Of a stretch of 64,000 bases of DNA, positions 25,128 through 36,906 are shown in pieces; the stretch's first letter is position 1; each line of letters begins with the position of its first letter. A program made the translations under genes and the position numbers. The DNA comes from Hydra vulgaris (Eukaryota > Cnidaria > Hydrozoa > Anthoathecata > Hydridae), in NCBI RefSeq assembly GCF_038396675.1, contig NC_088921.1:62607501-62671500 (forward strand). The letters are read 5' to 3'. The notes under the pieces are model-generated. The model saw only the letters and a program-made list of their open reading frames with translations, ran no database searches and was not told the origin of the DNA.

Positions 25128-25231
25128 TGCCCCTGCTGCCCTAAACCTGAAAAAAAAAATTAATAACAAATTCACAAAAAATGTTAAAATGCTTTCTTAA
25201 ACAGAGAGAAATAAGAATAAAAAACTAATTT

Positions 25232-25310
25232 ACCACATTACAAGATGAGTTTGAATATCCATTTTGTCCTTTAAAGGGACCGATTACCCACTCCAACCTT
25301 AACAAAAAAC
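25232..25310 (-). CDS. Candidate small exon, element copy 1
   Basis: On the minus strand, TTTTGTTAAG can act as acceptor. The following frame reads LEWVIGPFKGQNGYSNSSCN and then reaches GTGGTAAAT, a possible donor, or runs to a stop a few codons later. The GPFKG-x-GY-NS-C pattern recalls the Cys box of CYLD-like ubiquitin hydrolases (KG-QG-x-NSCYLD), but only about twenty residues are available. The downstream His and Asp boxes were not found. Treat it as a possible exon of unknown function. Confidence 0.25.
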
Positions 25311-25458
25311 ACACAAAAACAATAAGTATTTTGAAATAAAAAATGTAATTAAGTTTTGTCTTGGCTTTTAGTGAATGATTTAATTTTTCAATTCCATTAA
25401 TGAATAAAATTAAATCATTTTTAACAATAGACACCACGTGAAGGTAAGCCTATCAAAA

Positions 25459-25590
25459 AAATTTGCAAGCCATAAAACTTGCTGTACCATATTTGCAAGC
25501 TACAAAACTTGCGGTACTCATTTTGCAAGCCATAAAACTTGTTGTACCATATTTGCAGGCTACAAAACTTGCGGTACTCATTTTGCAAGC
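25459..25590. repeat. 30-bp in-frame minisatellite, copy 1
   Basis: About 4.5 units of TTGCAAGC(C/T)A(T/C)AAAACTTG plus GCGGTACTCATT or CTGTACCATAT alternate, so the higher-order period is 60 bp. The unit length is divisible by three, so an open frame crosses the whole array on the minus strand. It is homologous to the 30-bp array at 40,586-40,935 in the second element copy. Confidence 0.9.
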
Positions 25591-25600
25591 CATAAAACAT

Positions 25601-25775
25601 TTCGCCTAGGTCGACCTCTTCTGCCACGACCACTTGCAGTACCTCTGCTGCTGTCCCCAGCACTCCTGTTTGGGGGATAAAAGGACCATCTAAAAAGAGG
25701 GTCATCTTTGCCCCCAAACTGGATCCAACGCAAATATGATCTGTTGCTGGTGGGTCCAGGATGCTGGGTCCTGTA
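25601..25775 (-). CDS. Basic exon after the mini-exon array
   Basis: With acceptor CTTACATAG at ~25,780 and the phase set by the upstream mini-exons, the minus strand reads AYRVYRTQHPGPTSNRSYL, WIQFGGKDDPLFRWSFYPP and SGRGRRGRPRRNV. The RRGRPRR core is AT-hook-like. It ends in a stop just before the minisatellite. A competing acceptor (GTTTACAG) gives another frame, GPSILDPPATDHICVGSSL and onward, which stays open through the minisatellite to 25,421. I cannot decide between them from sequence alone. No known domain is evident beyond the basic motif. Confidence 0.4.
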
Positions 25776-26085
25776 AACCCTGTAGGCTATGTAAGCTTTA
25801 AAAGCAAATAAATAATAATTATATTAGTAACAAATGGCATTATGTAACACTTAATAAAAATTTTTTACTTGTTAAAGTTTATCTAAATATAAAAAATTAT
25901 TGACTAATAAATCACTGATAGGAAAACAAATTTTTAATAAGAGTAAAAATTTCAATACTGCTAGTGATTTTCCTTTTATGAGAATTCAAATGAAAACACA
26001 ATATAAATGTATTAAACAGAGTATATTAATAGGAATAATAAAAATTTGATAACCATTCAGATACATTTTTAATACATAAATTTAC

Positions 26086-27223
26086 CAGCAGAAGGTTGAG
26101 CAGGTGGAACTAAAGGTAGAAAAAGTTGTCATTTAAAGATATTGCAATTGCTAAGAAATGCGCACACATATTAAAAAGTAATAGTTTTTAGACATACCAG
26201 TCGTTGCAGATGAACATGAAACTAAGGTTAAAAAGTTGTAATAAGAAAAATTGTAATTGATGAAAAATGCATACACAATTAGAAGGTAAAATTTTTAAAA
26301 CTTACCAATCGTAGAAGATGAACACGGTCCTAAGGTTAAAAAGTTGTAATATAAAATTAATATAGCAAATAATGAATAATGGACACGCATATTAACAAGT
26401 AATATTATTTAGACATACCACTTGATGCAGAGGACGATGAAACAGAGGTAAAAAAAGTTTTAAAAAAGAAAATTATAGCAATTGATAAAAAAAAGCATAC
26501 ACAAATAGAAAGTAAAAATTTTAAACTTACCAATCGTACCAGATGAAGATGGTCCTAAGGTTAAAAAGTTGTAATAAAAAATTAATATAGCAAATGATGA
26601 AAAATGGATACACATATGAAAAAGTAATATTATTTAGACATACCACATGATGCAGACGACAATAAAACTAAGGTAAAAAAATTGTAATAAAAAACAAATA
26701 TTGGAATTGATGAAAAATACATATACATATTAGAAAGTAAAGTATTTAAAATATACCAATTGTAGCAGATGAGGATGTTCCTGAGGTTAAAAAGTTTTAA
26801 TAGAAAATAAATATTGCATTTGTTGAGAAATGCAGACACATATTAAAAAGTAATAGTTTTTAAACTTACCACTTGTTGCAGTTAAAGTTAGAACTAAGGT
26901 TAAAAGATTGTTATAAAAAATAAATGTTGCATTTGATAAGGAATGCATAACAGGTTTTTAGAACTTACCAACTGTACCAGATGAAGATGGTTCTAAAGTT
27001 AAAAAAGGAGTAAGACACCGCAAAAAAAAATAAGTTTAGCATTAAATATATTCACAGAATAAAAATTCCTGGTTTTCAAAATTACTAACTATAGCAAGTG
27101 ATGAAAGGAGAGTTAAACAAAATATGAGTTAAACCTAGACACACGTGTTTAAACTTTTGTTACAATGATTCATAACAAAGTTATAATATACAAACTTACC
27201 AATGGTAGACCTTGTCGATTCAA
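26086..27223 (-). CDS. Array of eleven 24-nt mini-exons
   Basis: Reading the minus strand, eleven units spaced about 110 bp each show a TTAG-type acceptor, exactly 24 nt of exon and a GTAAG or GTATG donor. Examples are at 27,200-27,223, 26,870-26,893, 26,198-26,221 and 26,086-26,109. All have the same phase (last base of a codon split, 1 nt left over). They can therefore be joined or skipped without changing frame. Each adds eight residues such as G-PSSSGTI, V-SCSSATT, G-PCSSSTI, V-SSSSASS and V-PPAQPSA: a Ser/Thr/Pro-rich, mucin-like repeat. One unit (~27,085) and one acceptor (~26,442) are decayed. The introns between them are also tandem copies, so the array arose by exon-intron unit duplication. 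Confidence 0.65.
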
Positions 27224-27239
27224 CTAAAGGTAACAAAAA

Positions 27240-28300
27240 AATTGTACGATAAAAAATAACACCTTGTAATTGCCAAAAGTAAGTTCAAAAAATAACAACT
27301 AAAAAATTAAAATATAAAGATTATATGTATATAAACAAGAAGCTAACATTAAGAATGGGTATATACTTATGTAAACAATAAACATATATAAACTAGTATA
27401 CATCAAGAAAAAGGTATAGACAATAATAATTATATCTTATATTTAAAAAAACTTTAGAAACATTAAGTTAATGCAAAAATGTTATGGGAACTATATTTAC
27501 GAAATCTCAAAAAATCTATAATGATAGTGCTAGGATCTTAACAAGAAGCAAATATTAGACATGTTTGTATAATTATTTAAATAATATTTATAGGAAGAAG
27601 TAGTATACAACAGGAAAATAATAAAAGAAGATGAGTGTAATTTTTATACCATTTTTAAACTAAACACCAAAAAATATGTCTGTTAAGAATAAATCAATAT
27701 GAATTTGATTTGTAGACTTCTATAGAAATTAAAAGAAAAGAAGCAAATTATACAAATCATAAAATAATTTATTTTTAACAAAGTATTTGTTAATATACAA
27801 ATAAGTATTATTAATACTTATTTGTGTATTAACAAATTTTTATACTTATATGATGTTTTAATGAACCTGTGAAATGATACTTTAATCTATCAATAAAATC
27901 AAAACAGTTTTAATTTAATAGTATTAGATTAAAACTGTATTATTAAAAATGTATTACTAAAAATGTATTAGTAATACATTAATCTTTTTATACTTAAGAT
28001 TATCTTACTATTAGTAAGATAATCTTAAGTATCTTAGTAATACTAAGTATCTTAGTAATACTAAGTATCTTAGTAATACTAAGATAAACAAAAAGAGTAA
28101 GGTTTTTACATTTATGTTTTTGTTTTAAAAATAGTTAGCAATAATATAATTATAAAAAAAAATTTGCTTACTATCTGTTAGAGAATCTATATATTTTTGT
28201 CTTTTTTTACCATTTTATCTGTTTTTACCATTTTATCTGTTTTTCTGTTATCTGTTATCTAATAATAAAAATAATGCAGAAAAAAAATTGTTTTTCTAAG
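27240..28300. other. Palindrome-rich AT interior of element copy 1
   Basis: No exon could be recognised. Short perfect palindromes cluster at 27,790-28,090, including AAATAAGTATTATTAATACT, AAGATTATCTTACTATTAGT with its complement, and a triple TACTAAGTATCTTAGTAA repeat. Confidence 0.55.
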
Positions 28301-28349
28301 AACTGCCCCCCTATCCGTCCCCGTATTTATATAGTTCGCTGTTACCGAA

Positions 28350-29030
28350 TAAAAATTCATTAAAACAGAAATTAGGTACCAAAAGTGCTGCACTTAGTTA
28401 TATATCTGCTCCCATTTTTTTTTTGCTGAAATTTGGCAGGTAAAAAGAAAATACATGTAGAAAGTAGAATAAATAATAAAAAAAGCGGGCTCAACATTTC
28501 TTTGATACAAAATTAATGTGAGAACATCGACTAAATTTTTATAGAAAATTGTCAGCAAAAAAATTCATAAAAAAGTTAGGCAACCATACTTAAAAATAAT
28601 ATAAGAATCAAGCTTGACCTTTCTTCTTTCAAAAAATATCCTATGTTTATATGTGTTTCTAAAAAGAAACACCTCAAAAAAACGTTTGCCTAAGGCTACC
28701 TAAAAAAAGTAGTATTTGTAGAATAACACATAGTAAACTATCTGCTCCCTTTTTTTTTTCTTTGAAAATTGGCATGTGCTTAGAAAATGCATGTAGAAAG
28801 TTAAATCAATAATAAAAAAAGCGGGCTCAACATTTCTTCTACTATAAATTAATGTGAGAACATATACTATATTTTCAGGACCATAACAAACCATGAAAAA
28901 TTAGTAACCATACATTAAAAGCCACATAAAAATCAAGATTAACCCTTCTTCTTTCAGAAAAATATCTAGGTTTATATATGTTTCTAAAAAGAAACACCAC
29001 AAAAAAACGTTTGTCTGACGCTACCTTAAA
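28350..29030. repeat. 336-bp tandem duplication near the right end of copy 1
   Basis: AAAAAGCGGGCTCAACATTT occurs at about 28,481 and again 336 bp later. The flanks (TCTGCTCCC-T-run, ATTGGCA-GT, ACATGTAGAAAG, AAAGAAACACC-CAAAAAAAC) repeat in the same order. The second element copy has one unit only (42,380-42,700), so the duplication is private to copy 1. Confidence 0.8.
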
Positions 29031-29103
29031 AAAAGTGAAAAAAACGTGGAACAAAATCTTAGCACAAAAATCGGCTCCGTAAAACGCGATTTCCGCGTAC
29101 CTA

Positions 29104-29765
<662 letters not shown>

Positions 29766-30300
29766 TTCTATTTCGCACACTATTTTATAAGCAAATTCTT
29801 TTTTTTAACTGATATTTAACTTTTTGAACTCTAATGTAATTTGTAATACAATTTCATTGAATGAAAATTTGTTTTTTATTTACTTCAATGTCTAAAGTCA
29901 ATTATAATATTTTACTTATTTTGCCTTTTGGTAATTTGCAAAATTAATTGTGATTTCTTCTTTTCTTTTTAAACTTCTAGCAGTGTTTCGCGGAGAATCT
30001 AAATAAATTATATTAGTTTATTTATTATGTTATAAAATATATTTATTAAAGTTATAAATATCAACCATTCTATTTGTTAATTTTTTACAAGTTTTATTAT
30101 GTTATAAATGTTATATTATTTATTATTAATTTTACTTTTTAGTAATAAGTTTGTTCATAACAAAATGAAGTTTTATTTTTAAAAACAATGCATCCTATAT
30201 GTTACCATCGATTTGGGATGCAAAAATCACATTTTATCTAAAAATAAATATTTAAGGTTAAATCATTTTTCCATTTGAAAATAATATTGAAAAGTAATTG
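29766..30300. other. AT-rich stretch without recognisable features
   Basis: Nothing is supported here. It follows the abrupt end of the tandem array and may be the terminal part of the element carrying the genes to its right. Confidence 0.5.
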
Positions 30301-30556
30301 AAATATTTCTTAATACCCATTTATCTTTTTTTTTTGATTTTTTCTAGTTTTTGGATCAGCTTCACTTCTGCTAATACGACACAAGCTATTCTGCCAACAT
30401 TTTTGACCTATTGATTTAGCTTTATCAATTTTTTTTTGTTTCTTTTTAAATGTAATTTTATATGAAAGTAATATAAATATTTCCAACACTATAAACAACC
30501 TTACTAACCTCCTTTATCTAATAGTAGCTGCACCACTTTTTTCCTATATGCATTCA

Positions 30557-30838
30557 CTGCTTCAATTGGAAAGGTGGTGAATAAAAGTTTGTGAATACCT
30601 CATGCCGTCTTCGTATTAAATCAGTATTATTTGGCAACTCGTCCAGTGAGAGCAGCCCAGCTGGTGACAATACTTTGATTCGAACAACTTCATCACTGAG
30701 ACATTCGTTTAAAGTGTCTTGTAATGAATTATCATATATCTTGTAGCCACCTAAATCTGGATATATACCCATATTGGCTTTTACAGGGTTTACAATACGG
30801 AGATATTGTATTATTAACCTATTAATAAAATGTAATAA
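30557..30838 (-). CDS. C-terminal exon, unknown family
   Basis: On the minus strand, after acceptor TTATTAATAG at ~30,839, the frame reads RLIIQYLRIVNPVKANMGIY, PDLGGYKIYDNSLQDTLNEC, SDEVVRIKVLSPAGLLSLDE and LPNNTDLIRRRHEVFTNFY, and stops at 30,557-30,559. The composition is balanced and clearly coding. It lies downstream of the mini-exon array at 31,031-31,580 on the same strand and is likely its last exon. I do not recognise the domain. Confidence 0.5.
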
Positions 30839-31030
30839 TAATTAATTATTAAAGTATACATTCATAAAATAAAAGAATGACAGTATTACATTTACAGAAG
30901 ATAACATAATGTTATAACTTTTTAGACCTTCTATTTTTCACCGGGTAGGGATAATGTTTAAAATTGATTTTATTTAAGTAAGTTTACATAGAAATCTTTA
31001 GTTTACTAGTGCGCCACTGAATAATATATA

Positions 31031-31580
31031 CCTTTCACTATCTTCAACTATGCAGCTTTTTTTTGTATATAATATCTCTAGAAAATTGCACATAAATTAA
31101 AATAAAAAGCCAACATTTGAAGAAAATATTTGAAGAAAATTTGTTAATACATACCTTCACTATCTTCAACTACAGAGCTTTTTATTGGTTCCTCTGCCTT
31201 ATTTGTCTCGTCTATAAAATTGAACATAAATATAAAATGATAGGCTAACAAATATAAATGAAACTGTAATTATTTAATACATACCTTGAAGTCTTTAACT
31301 ACGAAGCTTTTTATTGAATCTGCCTCCTCTACAAAACAAACCATACATTAAATAAAACTTTAACACTTATAAATGAAAAGGTAGTTTTTATTACATACCT
31401 TCACTATCTTCAACTAGAAAGCTTTTTATTGTCTCCTCTGCCTTATTTGCCTCTAAAAAAAATTGGATAGAAATTAAAATAAAAAGGTAACAAATATAAA
31501 TGCAAAGGTAATTTTTTAAGACACACCTTCACTATCTTTAACTACAAAGCTTTTAAGTATCTGCTCTGCCTTATTTGCTT
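31031..31580 (-). CDS. Array of five 54-57-nt mini-exons
   Basis: Five minus-strand units spaced about 120 bp show acceptor TAG, an exon and donor GTATGT or GTGTGT: 31,527-31,580 (54 nt), 31,399-31,452 (54 nt), 31,285-31,328 (shortened), 31,155-31,211 (57 nt) and a decayed one near 31,031-31,077. Intact ones share one phase and encode an acidic 18-19-residue repeat: ANKAEQILKSFVVKDSE, ANKAEETIKSFLVEDSE, ETNKAEEPIKSSVVEDSE. The surrounding introns are repeats too. They lie downstream of the integrase stop codon and upstream of the exon at 30,557. They are probably a second gene of the same element, or an alternative 3' part. Confidence 0.6.
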
Positions 31581-31892
31581 CTAGAAAATTGAACAAAAAA
31601 TAAAATATGAAAAAAAAATGCTTAAGCAGACCCAAAATTAAAACATAAAAAGAAAATCTGTTGTTACTATTTTATTTACATTTTTGCATTTACATTTGTT
31701 ATTTATTTATTTACACCCTTTATGCTTTCCACCAATAAATGGTTTTTTTTTCGATTTCTATTTCATTTTTTGTTGTCATTGTTTTTAAAGTAGAGGGTAC
31801 AAAAGTCTTTCAAATTAGAAAAAATTGGTTGTCTAGCAATAATATTCATGAAACTCCTTAACTTTCTTTTTAAAAGTTAAAAAAAGTAGTTA

Positions 31893-33640
31893 TTGGAAAA
31901 CTTTGAGAAATTTCTTAACATAGGCTCTTTTGTGGGTTCCTTTTATAATAACTTTATTACTACTCAGTTTGTAATTTCCACATTTTGTAATATGGCTTAC
32001 TTCATAAGGTCCTTTAAACCGTGGCTTAAAAGCTGCTCCTTTGCTTCTGCTCTCTCTAATATCAAGTAACAAAACTTTGTCCCCAATTTTAATGCATTCT
32101 TCTTTAGATTTAATATTTTTTGAAACTCTTTTATCGTAATATTTTTTTTGTTTCTTTTGAGCTTCTGTAATGTTCTAAAATTTATAGCTATAGTAATTAG
32201 AAAAAAATAAAAGATAAAAGATCTTAAAAGTTAAAGTTAAGTGGTATAAGTAATTACTTTAGTGACCAAATTGGTTAAGTTTTCAATATGAATTTTATTT
32301 TTTTCGACTTCAGCTTTAACTTCATCTTCATTTGCGCGGAAAATACCGACCTCCTAAATAACAAAGCATACTGGTATTGGTATAGTGAATTATGAGTGTA
32401 AAGTAAATATAATTGCTTAAAATGATATCCAAATTTACTTACTTCTTTGAACTCACTTCTGCAAACAGGTGAACGACCACCAAACATCAACTCAAAAGGT
32501 GACACTTTTGTAGACGTTTGTCTTTCAATTCGTAATGGATATAAAACTATATCTAGAAACTCATCCCAGTTTGACTGGTTTTCTTCGACAAGTTTTCTGA
32601 TTTTTCTAATTAACGTAATTTCAAAATAATGATGTTATTATCATTATTTTATTGCGAACTTAAACAATAATAAAATAATGCACACCTTTTTATACTTTTA
32701 TTTCTATTTTCATCTTGTCCATTTGTTTGAGGGTGATAAACAGCAGTTCTTCGTCGTTCGACACCCATCATCTCCTGAAGTATCTGTTACGTATTGATGT
32801 TTTAGTAAATGGTCCGGCAAAGTCTAAACCAATAATTTCCCATACTCTTGTGGTCTAAACAAGATATTTCAACATAATGCAACATAAGAAAGTAAACATA
32901 ATACATTATACATTCGTATAATATACTAAATTAAAGATTCCAAATTCTAGAAAGATATTTAAAAACACTTTATTAAGTTACCTTTATGGAATGTAAAGGT
33001 TCGGATGCGGAAAGCAGTTGACCCGATGTTTGACATCGAATGCATTGTTTTATCTATTAAAAGAGTTATTTTTTTATTCCTTTTTTAACCTTTTATCTTA
33101 TTTTCCCGAGGCCGATGGTTGTGGTTTTGCAACTCTACTATGATAATAAAACAAAAATAACGCAATTAAATAAATTTAAAAGCAAAATACTTTACCCATT
33201 TTTTAATATCTCCGGTAATATTGGGCCAATAATGTTTTTCCATTATTTTCATTATTGTTTTGTTTGTGCCACCATGGCCCCCTAAAGGACTATCATGTTC
33301 CGCAGCAAAAATATTTTTTTGCTCTTCCGTATCCACAACAATATCCGCATAATATAAGTTTCCACATATCTTTACTCTACGCTTCAACTAGTTATCTAAG
33401 AGTATTAAATATTGAACAAGTATACTTCCAATTTCATTTATTTCAATGAGATATTTGAATTTGAGTTTTGTTTTTTATTACCATTACCTTGCACACAATA
33501 ACTTTTTGACACATTTCTCAAACTTCGTTTATCATCTTTTTGAAAACCAGCTGGATAAGTGGTCTCTGTTAAATATGCTAAAATATTTTTAAAGTAATGT
33601 TCGTTTTTTTCCACCTTTTCTATTATTAACTTTTGAGTTT
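31893..33640 (-). pseudogene. Ginger/Gypsy-type integrase gene with introns
   Basis: Minus-strand exons in order: HYFKNILAYLTETTYPAGFQ and SLRNVSKSYCVQ (33,620-33,495); NLYYADIVVDTEEQKNIFAA, then GGHGGTNKTIMKIMEKHYWP (33,390-33,196), the HH half of the zinc-binding domain; CIRCQTSGQLLSASEPLHSI (33,055-32,985), the CC half; RVWEIIGLDFAGPFTKTSIR (~32,860), with the first catalytic Asp; ERRRTAVYHPQTNGQDENRN (~32,750), with the catalytic Glu region. The core continues with QSNWDEFLDIVLYPLRIERQ and SPFELMFGG, two further exons, and GDKVLLLDIRESRSKGAAFK to VKKFLKVFQ-stop. The ~60 residues holding the second Asp are missing between the two core blocks, so the enzyme is dead. Several introns inside an integrase core favour a Ginger-type DNA transposon or a host-captured copy over an LTR retrotransposon. 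No LTRs were seen. Confidence 0.8.
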
Positions 33641-33649
33641 TTCAAAATT

Positions 33650-34290
33650 GTAATGAGTACATCAAACCTGTTTACATATTCCGAATTAGGGACTATTTAT
33701 ATACATACATAATCATACGGAAAGCAGTTAGGCTACATATACAATATACGATAAATGTGCTGCACACGTTTGACTTTTGTTATACTAAATTATGTCTTTC
33801 GTACGGAAAAAACACAACATTTAATATCATTTATTTTGTAGAGAAATTTATTGTTTTCTTTTAGTTTTGTCTTTTAAAATGAGCGTTCTGTCTCCTTTCT
33901 GTACGCCTATCTTTGTAACGCTTATATTTCTATTTTCTAATACTTATGTTTTCTTCCTCTAAGAACGTCTATTTCCACATGCAAGGGTTGCTGATGGCTT
34001 CGCCGAAAGATCGTGACTTATGTTGTTGTGTGGAGAGGATTTTTGTTGACTAACATGTAGGACTAGCCCAGGTAGATAAAACGTGACTCGGTATGGCAAG
34101 TAGTAGAAGGGGGATAAATTTAAATACCTACTTAATATTAAGATTACACGTAGAAAATTAAACAACTTAGATTAAACTAAGTTGAAGAAAAATAAAAATA
34201 TTTAATAAGTAGAATAGAAACTTTTGAGTAAAAGGTAACAAGAATATTATTTTAATATTTTCAATGTTTTTTAAAGATGTTTTGAGACCA
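33650..34290. other. Spacer before the hAT left end
   Basis: No coding family was recognised. A moderately GC-richer patch at 33,975-34,100 gives a short minus-strand frame without family signal. Confidence 0.5.
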
Positions 34291-36906
34291 GTATCAGGGG
34301 CGGATCTAGGGGGTATCCTGTGTTGCCCAGGATTCACCCATAATATTATAAGAAGTTATAAAAAATTCCAATTCATAATATAAAAAATACTAAACTTAAA
34401 TTTATAGTATACTAATATGTATATATGAGTTCTTTAAAAAAATAAGTATTGCCTTCATAGAAAAACATACACGGCTTTAACAATGTTTCAAAGACTCTCT
34501 CTCTCCTCCGTGATGTTTCAAAACGCCGCTATTAAATCAGGATTCTTTTTTAAAGTAAACGGAACCGAAAGAACCCTTTTAATTAATCGTTATTGCAATG
34601 TATTTATTTTGGTTGCCGTAATTAAGGCCAAAAAAATCCCTATTGTTTCAGGATTCATTTGACCCGAATTTCCGGTGTCGCGTTAAATAAGTAGATCGTT
34701 AAATAAGTAGACAGTCAGTTCTGCGCAAGCGTAACGCCTGCGCAGATACAGCGCAAAGCTTCCGTTAGGTAGGTTAAATCTATCGTTAAATAAGTAGCCT
34801 TGTTTCCGTTAGGTATAAACGTAAAAAACAAAAATAATCATGTTTTAAAATTTTTTAAAATTATATAATTAAAATGCGAGTCTATAATTACTTTGTTGAA
34901 GATGTTTAGCAGTCCCTGATGGAATAATAAATTATTATAATAAAAAAGTGTCAACTTTGTGGTATGTGTATATATAACCCACTATTTAAGTTAAACTTTT
35001 ATATAATTTATGATTAAGAGTTAATTATTATTGTATATTTTATATTATTTTATGTTTCTGAAGTTAATTTTATACTATGTCTCAGCATCTCAAAAATCAC
35101 TGTTGTTTTGGGACTTCCATTTTATGCATTGACTTATTTGTCGATTTTGCTCAGAACTATTAGTCAATTTTGTTATGTATTTAAAAGTTGCAATTAAGTA
35201 TTACTAGAAATACTTATTGAAAACAATCTAAGACCAAATTAACTGTAAATTTATTATGGATTTAAATCTAATTTTCAGAAAGTGACCCTAGGTACAGTTT
35301 AAAAAAAGCTTGTTGTACCTAGGGCCACTAATTTTCAAACCCTTTTACTTGATGGAATTTTATTAGTATAAGTCAATATACTTATACTAATACAAAGTAA
35401 TTAGTATAGAGATGTGATCGTATCAGTTTTGCCTTCTTTAGACAAGTCTGGGGACTTGAATTTGGGCACTAAAAAAATCTGGCTATAGGTACACAAACTT
35501 CCCTTAGACCTTATTGGACCTCTTGCCTTAATTAAACTTGAAAAAAATATATTATTACAATTACTGATAATTGAAGTAAATATATTGAAAAATTAACAAT
35601 TTGTGCAACTACTTTATTTTATAGATTTTTGGTACTCTTCAAAAAAACTCTAAAATTTTAGATTATTTGATAAAGTCTGCTTATTTTCCTTAAACCAATC
35701 AATGAGAAAAAGGTTCAGAGTTTAAACTGGTAGCGGTAAAGGTTTGAAAAAAGCTATTTGTTAATGATAGTATCGTTGTAAAAAGGGGCTGTCGAAGTTC
35801 AAAATTTTTCTAAAGTTTTCTTTAAAGTTTGTCAATACAGTCTAAAGACAAGGCCTTAGATATTTTAAGAGACTCACCTTGCTGGCTTGATGATACCTTG
35901 ATTGATATAGCACAAAGCTTGTTTTTATATCAGTTTTCTAAAATGTTTGGGTTTCCAAGTTTAAAAAATCTGGATTTTTTGCATTTTTAGTTGTTTTAAT
36001 TCATGTGGTTTTTCAGAAAGTTACAGTTGTATGCAAACGATTAATGTTAGAAAATCATATTGGGTGTTTCTAAGTAATGTGTCCTGATGTTGTTTTACAT
36101 TAGTAGTGTGTTTAGTTTTATGATTCACTTTTTAATAGTTTAAGTAAAGGTGATGCGCCATTGTTAGTGCATAGAGTTGCACATGAAAATGATTGTGATT
36201 TTTTCTTAGAAAGAAATGCAATGGTTTTGTGTAGCAGTATCAACCTAAGTTTAGTTATGTAAAAAGATAATGACATGCGGTAGCATTACCTGAAATGTAT
36301 TGAGAATGGTAAATTAGAGATGTTTCCTTTTATTACTGTGTTATACTGTCATAAACAGTGTGTCTTTAGTACTATCAATGTTGTGAATATATCCTGTTAT
36401 TTCTACTGTTTTTGTTTTATGACATATTTGAATATTTAAATTCAATCAATATACGTAAATATGTTTTTTTTGTTTTTTATTGTTGATTTGTTTATGTACC
36501 TTATGTTCTAGTTAATATTTAAAAAATTCATTACTTATTTTATTTTTGTAAGTGTCTTATAGATGTCTAAAGTTATACAATTGGCTAATTTAGGTCAACT
36601 ATTGTTTGTTCTTTATTTTGTTATTGGCATGATGATTTGTTTTGCTCACTTTGTAGTTGTTTTTTTCTTACTGTCATCAGTTATTCAACTAGGGTTATCG
36701 ATATAAGATATAGTCAATAGGTACAGTTATTAAAGTCAGTTCTTTATTTACATACATTTTGTTGCAGTTGATTATAGCTACTATTACAACTACACTAAAA
36801 GTAGTATTTAAAAATATGGCTATGTAATTTTTAATTATAATGAGATATTTGATCAATTTTTTATAGAATATTGTGAAAGTATAGACTATTCTGGCATGTT
36901 GATATA

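Larger units (their letters stand above)
24447..29103 (-). mobile_element. TAGGTACG element, copy 1 (4,657 bp)
   Basis: The left end is TAGGTACGTGGACTG and the right end ATTTCCGCGTACCTA, an inverted TAGGTACG(T/C)GG terminus. CACATAAG flanks both sides exactly (24,439-24,446 and 29,104-29,111), an 8-bp target duplication. The insertion splits a tandem array that reads across once it is removed. A second copy (39,105-42,751) shares ~300 bp of left subterminal sequence, ~400 bp of right subterminal sequence and a central block around CACCACGTGAAGGTAAGCC. Genes lie on the minus strand and contain many small exons. The superfamily is unknown: 8-bp duplications occur in hAT and several others, but no hAT transposase signature is visible here. 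Confidence 0.88.

Noticed and set aside
30310-30498. Lys-rich minus-strand frame ending ISRSEADPKTRKNQKKKING
   Set aside because: The last ~40 residues look faintly coding, but no splice sites link it convincingly to the exon at 30,557, which already ends in a stop.
31893-33640. LTR retrotransposon (Gypsy) reading
   Set aside because: The integrase is Gypsy-related, but introns interrupt it. No reverse transcriptase, RNase H, Gag or LTRs lie nearby, which fits Ginger-type elements better.
34287-34294. 8-bp target duplication for the large hAT at 34,295-46,650
   Set aside because: The left flank ACCAGTAT and right flank AGTATTAT agree at only five of eight positions.
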